The notes beneath the pieces were generated by a model. The model was not told the DNA's origin. It saw nothing but the letters and a program-made list of their open reading frames with translations, and ran no database searches. This document shows, piece by piece, positions 1 through 7,394 of a DNA stretch of 7,675 nucleotides. A program made the position numbers and the translations under genes. Each line of letters begins with the position of its first letter. Position 1 is the stretch's first letter. This DNA comes from Rhodospirillaceae bacterium (GTDB lineage Bacteria > Pseudomonadota > Alphaproteobacteria > Rhodospirillales_A > Casp-alpha2), in NCBI GenBank assembly GCA_003488105.1, contig DNMS01000201.1, positions 1 to 7,675 on the forward strand. Reading direction: 5' to 3'.

Positions 1-1042
1 TCTTCATCTCTTCGTTGATGGTGCTGGCGCGCACGTCCAAGGCCCCCCGGAAGATATAGGGGAAGCCCAAAACGTTGTTGATCTGGTTGGGATAGTCGGA
101 CCGGCCCGTGGCGATGATCGCGTCATCGCGCACTTCCCGCACCTCTTCCGGCCAGATTTCCGGCACCGGGTTGGCCATGGCGAAGATCAGGGGATTGGGC
201 GCCATCGCCGCGATCATTTCCTTTTTCACCGTGTCGGGGCCGGACAGGCCGACGAACACGTCGGCCCCCTTCAGGGCGTCGGCCAGGGTGCGGGCGTCGG
301 TCTTCACCGCATGCTTGGACTTCCACTGGTTCATACCCTCGGTGCGGCCCTCGAAGATCACGCCCTTGGAATCGCACAGCGTCACCTGGCCGGCCGGCAG
401 ACCCATGGATTGGAACAGCTCGACACAGGCGATGGAGGCGGCGCCCGCGCCGTTGACCACCATGTGCACGTCCTTGATGTCGCGCCCGGTCAGATGCAGG
501 CCGTTGATCAGCCCGGCGGCGGTGATGATCGCCGTGCCGTGCTGGTCGTCGTGGAACACGGGAATGTCCAACAGTTCCTTCAGGCGCTGCTCGATGATGA
601 AGCATTCGGGGGCCTTGATGTCTTCCAGGTTGATGCCGCCGAAGGCCTTGCCCAGATGGCGCACGCAGTTGACGAACTCGTCCACGTCTTCCGTATTGAG
701 CTCAAGATCGATGCCGTCGATATCGGCGAAGCGCTTGAACAGGACCGCCTTGCCCTCCATCACCGGGGTTGCCGCGGCCGCCCCGATATTGCCGAGCCCC
801 AGCACCGCCGTGCCGTTGGAAATGATGGCGACCTTGTTGCCGCGCGCCGTGTACTCGTAGCCCTTGGCCTCGTCCTTCTGGATTTCCAGGCAGGGGGCGG
901 CGACGCCGGGCGAATAGGCCAGGGTCAGGTCGCGCTGGGTGGTCAGCGGCTTGGTCGCCGATATTTCCATCTTGCCCGGGCGGCCCCGCGCATGCATGCG
1001 CAGCGCGTCCTGGTACATCATGTCGTCGGCTTGTTTTTTCAT
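1..1042 (-). CDS. maeB: NADP-dependent malic enzyme, N-terminal 347 residues (partial, runs off left edge)
   Basis: Malic enzymes oxidatively decarboxylate L-malate to pyruvate and CO2 in the cytoplasm; the MaeB class usually makes NADPH, linking the TCA cycle to pyruvate and biosynthetic reducing power. The visible frame is unbroken. It shows the malic N-domain with [18 protein letters not shown] (34-51), [21 protein letters not shown] split over 68-87, the acidic metal/substrate segment [15 protein letters not shown] (134-148) and [11 protein letters not shown] (161-171). The nucleotide-binding domain follows, with [11 protein letters not shown] (195-205), CDSKG (223-227), ANPVPEI (290-296) and [17 protein letters not shown] (312-328). 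Known large MaeB proteins are about 750-770 residues with a C-terminal phosphotransacetylase-like domain; that part would lie outside the window, so its presence is not shown. The ATG at 1042 is chosen because an in-frame TGA lies about 14 codons upstream and a weak purine-rich site (GGGAAGAG) lies about 11 bases before it. NADP over NAD preference is inferred from family resemblance only. The gene is transcribed away from mutS. Confidence 0.95.
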   Translation of the reverse strand, partial: MKKQADDMMYQDALRMHARGRPGKMEISATKPLTTQRDLTLAYSPGVAAPCLEIQKDEAKGYEYTARGNKVAIISNGTAVLGLGNIGAAAATPVMEGKAVLFKRFADIDGIDLELNTEDVDEFVNCVRHLGKAFGGINLEDIKAPECFIIEQRLKELLDIPVFHDDQHGTAIITAAGLINGLHLTGRDIKDVHMVVNGAGAASIACVELFQSMGLPAGQVTLCDSKGVIFEGRTEGMNQWKSKHAVKTDARTLADALKGADVFVGLSGPDTVKKEMIAAMAPNPLIFAMANPVPEIWPEEVREVRDDAIIATGRSDYPNQINNVLGFPYIFRGALDVRASTINEEMK

Positions 1043-1217
1043 GGTGATGGTGTCTCTTCCCAATTGGTCGTGCCGCCGCGTTCATCCGGCGTGCGTCGGG
1101 CCCTGACGCCGACCCCAGAGGAACGGCGGCCGAGGGCCGGTTCGGTTTCGTTTGGACGGTGGCGGCGGCCCAGGTCCGCCGCGGGTACCCAGAGTGCTCC
1201 TTGATGGTGTGATCTTC

Positions 1218-1236
1218 GTTTCGGTTTATGCGAAAC
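1218..1236. repeat. Perfect 6-bp inverted repeat over the candidate maeB -10 box (possible operator)
   Basis: GTTTCG (1218-1223) and CGAAAC (1231-1236) are perfect reverse complements separated by 7 bases, and the spacer contains the proposed minus-strand -10 hexamer. A further CGAAAT half-site-like copy sits at 1255-1260. The size (19 bp) and symmetry are typical of a dimeric repressor site placed to block promoter opening. No specific regulator can be named from the sequence, and a 6-bp repeat can occur by chance. Confidence 0.3.
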
Positions 1237-1252
1237 TAAATTACATTTGCAA
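1225..1252 (-). promoter_or_regulatory. Candidate sigma-70-type promoter for maeB
   Basis: Read on the minus strand, a -35-like TTGCAA (1252-1247; 4 of 6 to TTGACA) is followed by a 16-base spacer and a -10-like CATAAA (1230-1225; 4 of 6 to TATAAT). It lies in the only AT-rich stretch upstream of maeB. Transcription would start near 1218, giving a leader of about 175 bases. The call rests on hexamer matches and composition only, so it is tentative. Confidence 0.33.
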
Positions 1253-1416
1253 GACGAAATTTGAAAGTATCGTATTTATTTGATCCTGCAAAGCCAAGAT
1301 TACCCGGTCGGTTTTCACCAGATTTCCACAAGCCGCCCCTGCCTTCCCTTGCCCCCGCCGGTGCCAAATGTGGTAGGCTCAGCCATCCTGGGCGCCGTAG
1401 TGAACACAATTAAATC

Positions 1417-1423
1417 AGGCGAG
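1417..1423 (+). promoter_or_regulatory. Ribosome binding site of mutS
   Basis: AGGCGAG ends two bases before the ATG at 1426. It is a moderate Shine-Dalgarno match with close spacing. It supports the ATG at 1426 over the internal ATG pair at 1537/1540, which precedes the conserved PMM segment and lacks a clear site at good spacing. Confidence 0.45.
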
Positions 1424-1425
1424 TT

Positions 1426-4212
1426 ATGCCTCCCGACGACATCGCGCCTCTGTCCGACGACGACGATCTGACGCCAGCCGCAAGCGACAGCGGCGGCCAG
1501 GGCGCGTCTGCGTCCGGGGACGTCGCGGTGACCCCGATGATGGCCCAGTTTCTGGAGATCAAGGCGGCCCATCCGGGGGCCCTCCTGTTCTACCGCATGG
1601 GCGATTTCTACGAGATGTTCTTCGACGACGCGGTCAAGGCGTCGCAGACCCTGGACATCGCGCTGACCAAGCGGGGCAAGCATCTGGGCGACGACATTCC
1701 CATGTGCGGCGTGCCCGTGCATTCCCATGAAAGCTACCTGACCCGCCTGATCCGGGCCGGCCACAAGGTCGCCATCTGCGAGCAGGTGGAGGATCCGGCC
1801 GAAGCCAAGAAGCGGGGGTCGAAATCCGTCGTCAAACGCGCGGTGCAGCGCATCGTCACCCCCGGCACGATTACCGAGGACACGCTGCTGGACGCGCGGT
1901 CCCACAACTATCTTTGCGCCGTGGCCGCCGCGCAATCGGACTTGGGATTGGCCTGGATCGACATGTCGACGGGCGATTTCCTGACCCAGCCCGTGACGGC
2001 GGCCTCCCTGGGCGCGGCGCTGGCGCGCATCGATGCGGGCGAATTGCTCTGCGCCGACCGGATCCTGGAAACCCCTGATCTGTTTGAGACCTTCGCCGAT
2101 TGGAAAGACCGCCTGACGCCCCTGCCCGCCGCCCGCTTCGACAGCGCCAATGGCGAAAAGCGCCTGAAGGATCTGTTCCATGTCGGCACGCTGGCGGGCT
2201 TCGGCGCGTTCTCCCGGGCCGAGCTGGCCGCCGCGGGGGCGCTCGTCGACTATGTGGAGCTGACCCAGAAGGGCAAGGTGCCGCGTCTGGCGCCGCCGCG
2301 CCAACTCTCCGCCGGTGCCGTCATGGGCATCGACGCCGCGACCCGGCGCAATCTGGAACTGACCCGCACCATGACCGGCGAACGGCGGGGATCGCTGCTC
2401 GACGTCATCGACCGCACCATGACGGGGGCGGGGGCGCGTCTTTTGGCGGCCCGCCTGTCGGCCCCCCTGACCGACCCGGACGCCATCGCCGAGCGCCTGG
2501 ACGCCGTCGAATTCTTCTTCGATGACGCCCGCCTTTCCGACGACCTGCGCGCCGCTCTGGCCCAGGTGCCGGATGTCGCCCGCGCCCTGTCGCGCATTTC
2601 GCTGGGCCGGGGCGGGCCGCGGGACCTTGCCGCCGTCCGGGACGGGCTGATCCAGGCATCGGCCCTTCGGGGGTTGTTGCAGGGGGCCCGGGGGCTGGTG
2701 CCCAAGGCCGTGACCGAGGCCATGACCGACCTGGGCGAACACGGGCAATTGACCGACCGCCTGGGCCGGGCCCTGGCCGACGACCTGCCGCTGTTGGCCC
2801 GCGACGGCGGCTTCATCCGCCAGGGCTATGCCCCGGCGTTGGACGAACACCGCCAACTGCGCGACGACAGCCGCAAACTGATCGCAGGATTACAGGCCCG
2901 TTATGCCGAGGAAACGGGCATTCCGGGCCTGAAGATCAAGCACAACAACGTGCTGGGATATTTCATCGAGGTCGCGGCCAAGCAGGCCGACCGCATCAAG
3001 ACCGGCAAGACGGAGGATGGCGACAGCCCCTTCATCCATCGCCAGTCCATGGCCAATGCCATGCGGTTTTCCACGGTCGAACTGGCCGATCTGGAATCGC
3101 GCATCGCCAAGGCCGCCGACCGGGCCCTGGCGCTGGAGCTGGAGCTGTTCACCGACCTGGTCAACGAAGTCACGGGCCGGGCGCGGGACATCGCGCTCGC
3201 CGCCGACGCCCTGGCCCGTCTCGACGTCGCCTCGGCCTTGGGTGCGCTGGCGTCGGAACGGCGCTACGTGCGGCCGCTGGTCGACGGCTCGAAAATCTTC
3301 CGCATCGAAGGCGGCCGCCACCCGGTGGTCGAGGCGGCGCTCAGCCGCCAGGGCGACGGTGCTTTCGTCGCCAACGACTGCGACCTGACCCCGGCGGACG
3401 AGGCCGGCGGCGGGGACGGCCCCGGCGGGCGGCTTTGGGTTTTGACCGGCCCCAACATGGCCGGTAAATCGACCTTTCTGCGCCAGAACGCGCTGATCGC
3501 CGTAATGGCCCAGATGGGCGCCTTCGTGCCCGCCGCCGCGGCGCATATCGGCGCGGTCGATCAATTGTTTTCCCGCGTGGGTGCGGCCGACGACCTGGCG
3601 CGCGGGCGGTCCACCTTCATGGTCGAGATGGTGGAAACGGCGGCGATCCTCAACCAGGCCGGGCCCAAGGCCCTGGTCATCCTGGACGAAATCGGGCGCG
3701 GCACCGCGACCTACGACGGCCTGTCCATCGCCTGGGCGGTGGTCGAACATCTGCACGACGTCAACGCCTGCCGGGGTCTGTTCGCGACCCACTACCATGA
3801 ACTGACGCAGCTTTCCGGCAGGCTGGCGGAACTGGCCCCCCATTCCATGCGCGTGAAGGAATGGCAGGGCGACGTGGTGTTCCTGCACGAGGTCGCCCCC
3901 GGCACCGCCGACCGGTCCTACGGCATCCATGTCGGGCAGCTGGCGGGCCTGCCCGCCGCCGTCACGGCGCGGGCCGAACAGGTTCTGGAAAAGCTGGAAG
4001 CCGGCGACGGCAGCCCCCGCGCGGCGGACCTGGCCGACGACCTGCCGCTGTTTTCCGCGCCGCCGCCGCGTGGGCCGGGCGGCAAGGGGGCGGCACGCGG
4101 CCCGTCGCCCGTGGACGAAGCGGTCAGCACCCTGAATCCGGATGAAATGACGCCTAAACAGGCGCTCGACTTTCTGTATAATCTGAAAAATCTGGCGCCC
4201 GGCACCGACTGA
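1426..4212 (+). CDS. mutS: DNA mismatch repair protein MutS
   Basis: MutS scans DNA for mispairs and small loops, then uses ATP to form a sliding clamp that recruits MutL. The 928-residue protein is complete. Domain I has GDFYEMF (59-65); F61 and E63 match the mismatch-wedging Phe-x-Glu pair (F36/E38 in E. coli). The connector, lever and clamp domains follow. The ATPase shows GGRHPVV (629-635), Walker [11 protein letters not shown] (674-683), the signature segment [10 protein letters not shown] (726-735), Walker [17 protein letters not shown] (750-765; D754, E755) and FATHYHEL (786-793). E. coli MutS has 853 residues. The extra length here is about 25 acidic, low-complexity residues at the N terminus, a Gly-rich insert before Walker A (about 660-668) and a longer C-terminal linker. 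DLPLF (872-876) resembles a sliding-clamp-binding motif, and [13 protein letters not shown] near the end matches the C-terminal oligomerisation helices. No clear promoter was found; the stop is followed by a hairpin. Confidence 0.98.
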   Translation: MPPDDIAPLSDDDDLTPAASDSGGQGASASGDVAVTPMMAQFLEIKAAHPGALLFYRMGDFYEMFFDDAVKASQTLDIALTKRGKHLGDDIPMCGVPVHSHESYLTRLIRAGHKVAICEQVEDPAEAKKRGSKSVVKRAVQRIVTPGTITEDTLLDARSHNYLCAVAAAQSDLGLAWIDMSTGDFLTQPVTAASLGAALARIDAGELLCADRILETPDLFETFADWKDRLTPLPAARFDSANGEKRLKDLFHVGTLAGFGAFSRAELAAAGALVDYVELTQKGKVPRLAPPRQLSAGAVMGIDAATRRNLELTRTMTGERRGSLLDVIDRTMTGAGARLLAARLSAPLTDPDAIAERLDAVEFFFDDARLSDDLRAALAQVPDVARALSRISLGRGGPRDLAAVRDGLIQASALRGLLQGARGLVPKAVTEAMTDLGEHGQLTDRLGRALADDLPLLARDGGFIRQGYAPALDEHRQLRDDSRKLIAGLQARYAEETGIPGLKIKHNNVLGYFIEVAAKQADRIKTGKTEDGDSPFIHRQSMANAMRFSTVELADLESRIAKAADRALALELELFTDLVNEVTGRARDIALAADALARLDVASALGALASERRYVRPLVDGSKIFRIEGGRHPVVEAALSRQGDGAFVANDCDLTPADEAGGGDGPGGRLWVLTGPNMAGKSTFLRQNALIAVMAQMGAFVPAAAAHIGAVDQLFSRVGAADDLARGRSTFMVEMVETAAILNQAGPKALVILDEIGRGTATYDGLSIAWAVVEHLHDVNACRGLFATHYHELTQLSGRLAELAPHSMRVKEWQGDVVFLHEVAPGTADRSYGIHVGQLAGLPAAVTARAEQVLEKLEAGDGSPRAADLADDLPLFSAPPPRGPGGKGAARGPSPVDEAVSTLNPDEMTPKQALDFLYNLKNLAPGTD

Positions 4213-4232
4213 CGGCCGCCCGCATCTTCTGC

Positions 4233-4257
4233 AAACACCCCAACGGCGTGGGTGTTT
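4233..4257 (+). terminator. Hairpin after mutS, possible intrinsic terminator or attenuator
   Basis: AAACACCC (4233-4240) and GGGTGTTT (4250-4257) are perfect reverse complements with a 9-base loop, starting 20 bases after the mutS stop. The downstream bases (CACCTTTCTGC) are only mildly T-rich and are not a classic U-tract; the strongest T-run is in the stem itself. The stem ends 28 bases before the preferred glnD start, so in a read-through transcript it would sit just upstream of the glnD ribosome site. It could therefore be a weak terminator, a partial attenuator or an mRNA 3'-end stabiliser. Confidence 0.45.
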
Positions 4258-4275
4258 CACCTTTCTGCGTGCTAT

Positions 4276-4281
4276 GAAGGG
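4276..4281 (+). promoter_or_regulatory. Ribosome binding site that decides the glnD start
   Basis: GAAGGG lies 4 bases before the ATG at 4286. An in-frame ATG also occurs at 4274, but nothing Shine-Dalgarno-like precedes it (the upstream bases are pyrimidine-rich), and the purine run overlaps that first ATG. The second start is therefore preferred; the difference is four residues (MKGA). Confidence 0.5.
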
Positions 4282-4285
4282 CGCC

Positions 4286-7200
4286 ATGAGCCGTACCACG
4301 ATCAAAGACCCCCGCGCCATCATCGACCGCAAGGCGCTGACCAAGAAGCTGGACGATCTCGCCGGCTGGTCCGGCTATACGCCGAAAAGCCAGGGCGAGG
4401 TTCTGGCCACCTTCAAGGATGCCCATGCCCAGGGCTGGGAAGAGGTCAAGCGCCGCTTCGAAGCCGGCAAGCTGACCGGCCCGGAAGCGACCCGCGCCCA
4501 TGCCCATCTGATGGATCAGATCATCCGCACGGTCCACGACTTCGCGGATAAATGGGTCTATCCCTCGGCCAATCCGACCACGGGTGAGACGCTGACCATC
4601 ATCGCCACGGGCGGCTACGGGCGGGGCGAACTGGCGCCGTTTTCCGACATCGATCTGATGTTCCTGCTGCCCTACAAGATGACGCCGCGCACGGAACAGA
4701 TCGTCGAATTCACGCTGTACATGTTGTGGGACCTGGGGCTCAAGGTCGGCCATGCCACGCGGTCGGTGGACGAGGCCGTGCGCCTGGCCAAGGAAGACCT
4801 GACCATCCGCACATCGTTGCTGGAGGCGCGCTGGCTGTGGGGCGATGAAAGTCTGTTCGACAAATTCCGCCAGGCCTTCTGGGACGAGGTCGCCGAAGGT
4901 TCGGGCATGGCCTATGTCGAACAGAAGCTGGCCGAGCGCGACAACCGCCACGACAAGATGGGCGACACGCGTTATGTGCTGGAGCCCAACATCAAGGAAG
5001 GCAAGGGCGGGCTGCGCGACCTGCAGACCTTGATCTGGATCGCCAAGTACCTGTACCGCGTCAACAACATGAACGACCTGGTCGGTGAGGGCGTGTTCAC
5101 CAAGGACGATCTCAAGCTGTTTGAAAAAGCCGAGAACTTCCTGTGGACCGTGCGTTGCCATCTGCACTTCCTGGCGGGCCGGCCGGAAGAACGCCTGAGC
5201 TTCTCCGTGCAGAAGGAAATCGCTCAGCGCCTGGGCTACCGCGACCACGCTGGAACCAACGGCGTCGAACGCTTCATGAAACATTACTTCCTGATCGCCA
5301 AGGACGTGGGCGACATCACGCGCATCCTCTGCGCGGTTCTGGAACACCAGCACAAGAAGGCGGCCAAGCGGTTCCGCCTGCCGTTCTTCCGTTTTTCCGA
5401 ACCGGACGTGCCGGGGTTCAAGCTCGACGGCGGCCGCCTGACCGTGGAAAACAAGAAGGCCTTCGCGGATGATCCGGTGAAGCTGGTCAGCCTGTTTCAC
5501 GCGGCGCAAAAACACGGCCTGGACGTCCACCCGGAAGCACTGCGCCTGGTCACCCAGAACCTGAAACTGGTCGATGCCAAGCTGCGCCGCAACAAGGAGG
5601 CCAACCGCCTGTTCCTTGAAATGCTGACCGGGAAGGATCCGGTCACCACCCTGATGCGGTTCAACGAGGCCGGTGTGTTCGGCCGCTTCGTCCCCGACTT
5701 CGGGCGGGTCGTGGCGCAGATGCAGTACGACATGTATCACGTCTATACGGTCGACGAGCACACCATCCGCGCCATCGGCCTGCTGGAAGGGATCGAGACG
5801 GGGCGGCTGAAGGAAGACCATCCGGTCAGCTGCGAGGTGATCGGCGAGATCCAGTCGCGGGAAGCGCTCTATGTTTCGGTCCTGCTGCACGACATCGCCA
5901 AGGGCCGGGGCGGCGACCATTCGGAATTGGGGGCCGAGGTCGCGATGAAGCTCTGTCCCCGGTTCGGCCTCAACGCCTGGGAGACGGAGACCGTATCCTG
6001 GCTGGTGCGCCATCATCTGCTGATGTCGGCGACCGCGTTCAAGCGCGATCTGGACGACCCCAAGACGATCCAGGATTTCTGCGACCTGGTGCAGTCGCCG
6101 GAACGCCTGCGTCTGTTGCTGTGCCTGACCGTGGTCGACATCCGCGCCGTCGGCCCCAACGTGTGGAACAACTGGAAGGCGGGCCTGCTGCGCGAACTGT
6201 ACTGGCAGGCCAAGGCCGTCCTGACTGGCGACGCGCCGGGCGAGCGGCGCAAGACCCGGGTCGCCCGCGCCAAGGCGGCGTTGGAACAGGCGCTTGTCAA
6301 ATGGCCCGCGAAGGACCGGGAGGAACACCTTGCCCGCGGCACGGATACCTATTGGCTGGCCGCCGACACGGCGACCCAGGTGCGCCACGCCGAACTGGTG
6401 CGCAAGGCGGAAAAGGACAAGGCCGACCTGACCATCGCCATGGCCGTGGATAAGACCCGCGCCGCCAACGAGATCATCGTCTACACCGCCGACCATCCGG
6501 GCCTGTTCGCCAATATCGCGGGTGCCCTGTCGTTGGCCGGGGTGTCGGTGCTTGATGCCAAGATCGCGACCCTGACAAACGGCATGGCGCTGGACACCTT
6601 CTGGGTCCATGACGCGGCCGGCCTGGCGATCGACGAGAAAGGCCAGATGGGCCGCATGACCCAGCGCATCGAGGATGCCTTGCGCGGCAAGCGCGACCCG
6701 GCCCGGGAATTGAAGAAGGAACCGGACGCGGTGTTCCCCGACAAGTCCCGCGCCTTCGCCATCTCGCCCCGCGTGATCATGGACAACCAGGCGTCCAACA
6801 CCCATACGGTGATCGAAATCAACGGCCATGACCGGCCGGGGTTCCTGTATGACGTGACCTCGGTGCTGACCCAGGAAGGGTTGCAGATCGCCTCGGCCCA
6901 GATCACGACCTACGGCGAACGGGTGGTCGACGTGTTCTATGTGAAGGACATCTTCGGTCTCAAGATCCGTCATGCGGACAAGCTGAAATCGATCGAGACG
7001 CGGCTGCTGGAACGCATCGGCGGCAAGAAGGCGGTGAAGGCGGCGGCCAAGGCCGACAAGGCGAACAAGGCGGAAGCCCCGGCCAAGGGTTCGGCAAAAG
7101 CCTCTGCCAAGACTCCCACCAAGGCCTCCGCCAAACCCGCCGCCAAGGGCGCGAAGGATGCCAAGCCCGCCCCGGCGGTCAAGGCCAAGACGACCGCGAA

Positions 7201-7330
7201 AGCCCCCGCCAAGGCGCCGGCAAAGACCGCGACGAAGCCTGCCGCCAAAGCCGCCGCCAAGGACAAGCCCGCCGCCAAGACGAAGCCCGGCGGCAAGGCT
7301 TCCGGCAATTCGGTGGAAGCGGCGGAATAA
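4286..7330 (+). CDS. glnD: PII uridylyltransferase / uridylyl-removing enzyme GlnD with basic C-terminal tail
   Basis: GlnD is the cytoplasmic glutamine sensor. It adds UMP to PII proteins (GlnB/GlnK) when glutamine is scarce and removes it when glutamine is plentiful, which controls glutamine synthetase and nitrogen-regulated transcription. The 1014-residue frame has, in order: the nucleotidyltransferase motif GGYGRGELAPFSDIDLMF (109-126; D121 and D123 the metal ligands); the central segment LEPNIKEGKGGLRDLQTL; the HD phosphohydrolase domain with DEH (H492), LLHDIAKGRGGDHS (H535/D536) and RHH (H576, H577); ACT1 from about 730 (VYTADHPGLFANIAGALS); and ACT2 from about 840 (GHDRPGFLYDVTSVL). 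The ACT pair binds glutamine in characterised homologues. Known proteins are about 890-950 residues; the excess here is a 101-residue Lys/Ala/Pro-rich tail (914-1014). All key residues I checked are present, so both activities are expected. ATG 4274 is an alternative start. mutS lies upstream and murJ downstream on the same strand. Confidence 0.97.
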   Translation: MSRTTIKDPRAIIDRKALTKKLDDLAGWSGYTPKSQGEVLATFKDAHAQGWEEVKRRFEAGKLTGPEATRAHAHLMDQIIRTVHDFADKWVYPSANPTTGETLTIIATGGYGRGELAPFSDIDLMFLLPYKMTPRTEQIVEFTLYMLWDLGLKVGHATRSVDEAVRLAKEDLTIRTSLLEARWLWGDESLFDKFRQAFWDEVAEGSGMAYVEQKLAERDNRHDKMGDTRYVLEPNIKEGKGGLRDLQTLIWIAKYLYRVNNMNDLVGEGVFTKDDLKLFEKAENFLWTVRCHLHFLAGRPEERLSFSVQKEIAQRLGYRDHAGTNGVERFMKHYFLIAKDVGDITRILCAVLEHQHKKAAKRFRLPFFRFSEPDVPGFKLDGGRLTVENKKAFADDPVKLVSLFHAAQKHGLDVHPEALRLVTQNLKLVDAKLRRNKEANRLFLEMLTGKDPVTTLMRFNEAGVFGRFVPDFGRVVAQMQYDMYHVYTVDEHTIRAIGLLEGIETGRLKEDHPVSCEVIGEIQSREALYVSVLLHDIAKGRGGDHSELGAEVAMKLCPRFGLNAWETETVSWLVRHHLLMSATAFKRDLDDPKTIQDFCDLVQSPERLRLLLCLTVVDIRAVGPNVWNNWKAGLLRELYWQAKAVLTGDAPGERRKTRVARAKAALEQALVKWPAKDREEHLARGTDTYWLAADTATQVRHAELVRKAEKDKADLTIAMAVDKTRAANEIIVYTADHPGLFANIAGALSLAGVSVLDAKIATLTNGMALDTFWVHDAAGLAIDEKGQMGRMTQRIEDALRGKRDPARELKKEPDAVFPDKSRAFAISPRVIMDNQASNTHTVIEINGHDRPGFLYDVTSVLTQEGLQIASAQITTYGERVVDVFYVKDIFGLKIRHADKLKSIETRLLERIGGKKAVKAAAKADKANKAEAPAKGSAKASAKTPTKASAKPAAKGAKDAKPAPAVKAKTTAKAPAKAPAKTATKPAAKAAAKDKPAAKTKPGGKASGNSVEAAE
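7025..7327 (+). repeat. Low-complexity Lys/Ala/Pro-coding repeat region at the 3' end of glnD
   Basis: These bases encode residues 914-1014 of GlnD. By count the segment has 37 Ala, 26 Lys and 10 Pro out of 101, with only six acidic residues, so it is strongly basic. Irregular units such as AKAPAK, KPAAK and KAAAK recur, built at DNA level from degenerate GCC-AAG-type codon strings rather than exact tandem copies. The composition resembles the tails of histone H1-like bacterial proteins (AlgP and similar). It starts right after the end of ACT2 and is probably disordered. Confidence 0.85.
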
Positions 7331-7359
7331 GGGGCGGCCCGCCCGGCCCGCCTAAAGCC

Positions 7360-7388
7360 TTGTCATCGCCCCAATCCCGGCGTACCAG
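7360..7388 (+). promoter_or_regulatory. Candidate promoter for murJ, possibly giving a leaderless mRNA
   Basis: TTGTCA (7360-7365; 5 of 6 to TTGACA) is followed by exactly 17 bases and TACCAG (7383-7388; 3 of 6 to TATAAT). A start point about seven bases after the -10 would fall at 7395, the A of the murJ ATG. No Shine-Dalgarno sequence is visible upstream of that ATG, which fits leaderless initiation. The -10 match is weak, so this stays a candidate. Confidence 0.3.
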
Positions 7389-7394
7389 CGTGCC

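Larger units (their letters stand above)
1043..1425. other. Divergent maeB/mutS intergenic region, no gene seen
   Basis: This 383-base gap separates two genes pointing away from each other, so it should hold both promoters. I see no credible protein gene in it. The maeB-proximal half (1043-1200) is very GC-rich and contains three short inverted repeats: 1087-1092 with 1106-1111 (6 bp), 1127-1131 with 1135-1139 (5 bp, 3-base loop, flanked by GAAC/GTTC), and 1162-1168 with 1176-1182 (7 bp, 7-base loop). The middle (about 1205-1290) is sharply AT-rich compared with everything else here and holds the maeB promoter candidate. The mutS-proximal part (1290-1425) returns to mixed composition; I found no convincing sigma-70 pair for mutS there. 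Confidence 0.85.

Noticed and set aside
702..1085. Minus-strand frame starting at an ATG at 1085 and overlapping the maeB start in another frame
   Set aside because: It is an out-of-frame reading of the maeB coding region with no protein-like features.
1094..1202. AAGGAG on the minus strand (1202-1197) followed by an open stretch beginning at a CTG: a possible small leader peptide ahead of maeB
   Set aside because: No ATG, GTG or TTG lies at a usable distance, and the roughly 36-codon product would be Pro/Arg-rich with no sign of coding. The Shine-Dalgarno match alone is not enough.
311..1204. A 297-codon plus-strand open frame opposite maeB
   Set aside because: No domain is recognisable, and the minus strand reads as an uninterrupted malic enzyme with its catalytic and nucleotide-binding motifs.
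1322..1330. DnaA-box-like ATTTCCACA upstream of mutS
   Set aside because: It is a single copy with one mismatch to TTWTNCACA and no neighbouring boxes or origin-type unwinding region, so chance is the simplest explanation.
1349..1379. TTGCCC ... TAGGCT as a promoter for mutS
   Set aside because: The spacer is 19 bases and the -10 match is poor, so I do not call it; the mutS promoter remains unlocated.
4273..4278. TATGAA just before glnD as a -10 box giving a leaderless transcript at 4286
   Set aside because: No acceptable -35 hexamer lies 15-19 bases upstream, and the same bases serve as a reasonable ribosome binding site.
1315..4344. Two long minus-strand open frames (1315-2856 and 2890-4344) opposite mutS
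   Set aside because: Same shadow composition, no family resemblance, and the plus strand is fully explained by MutS.
4154..6973. A 939-codon open frame on the minus strand opposite mutS 3' end and glnD
   Set aside because: Its translation is rich in His, Gln, Arg and Gly with no recognisable domain, which is the usual antisense shadow of a GC-rich gene. glnD on the plus strand has all its family motifs.
7332..7344. GGGCGG-C-CCGCCC palindrome after glnD as an intrinsic terminator
   Set aside because: As a hairpin it leaves only about 4 bp with a workable loop, and no T-tract follows. It looks like GC-rich background.
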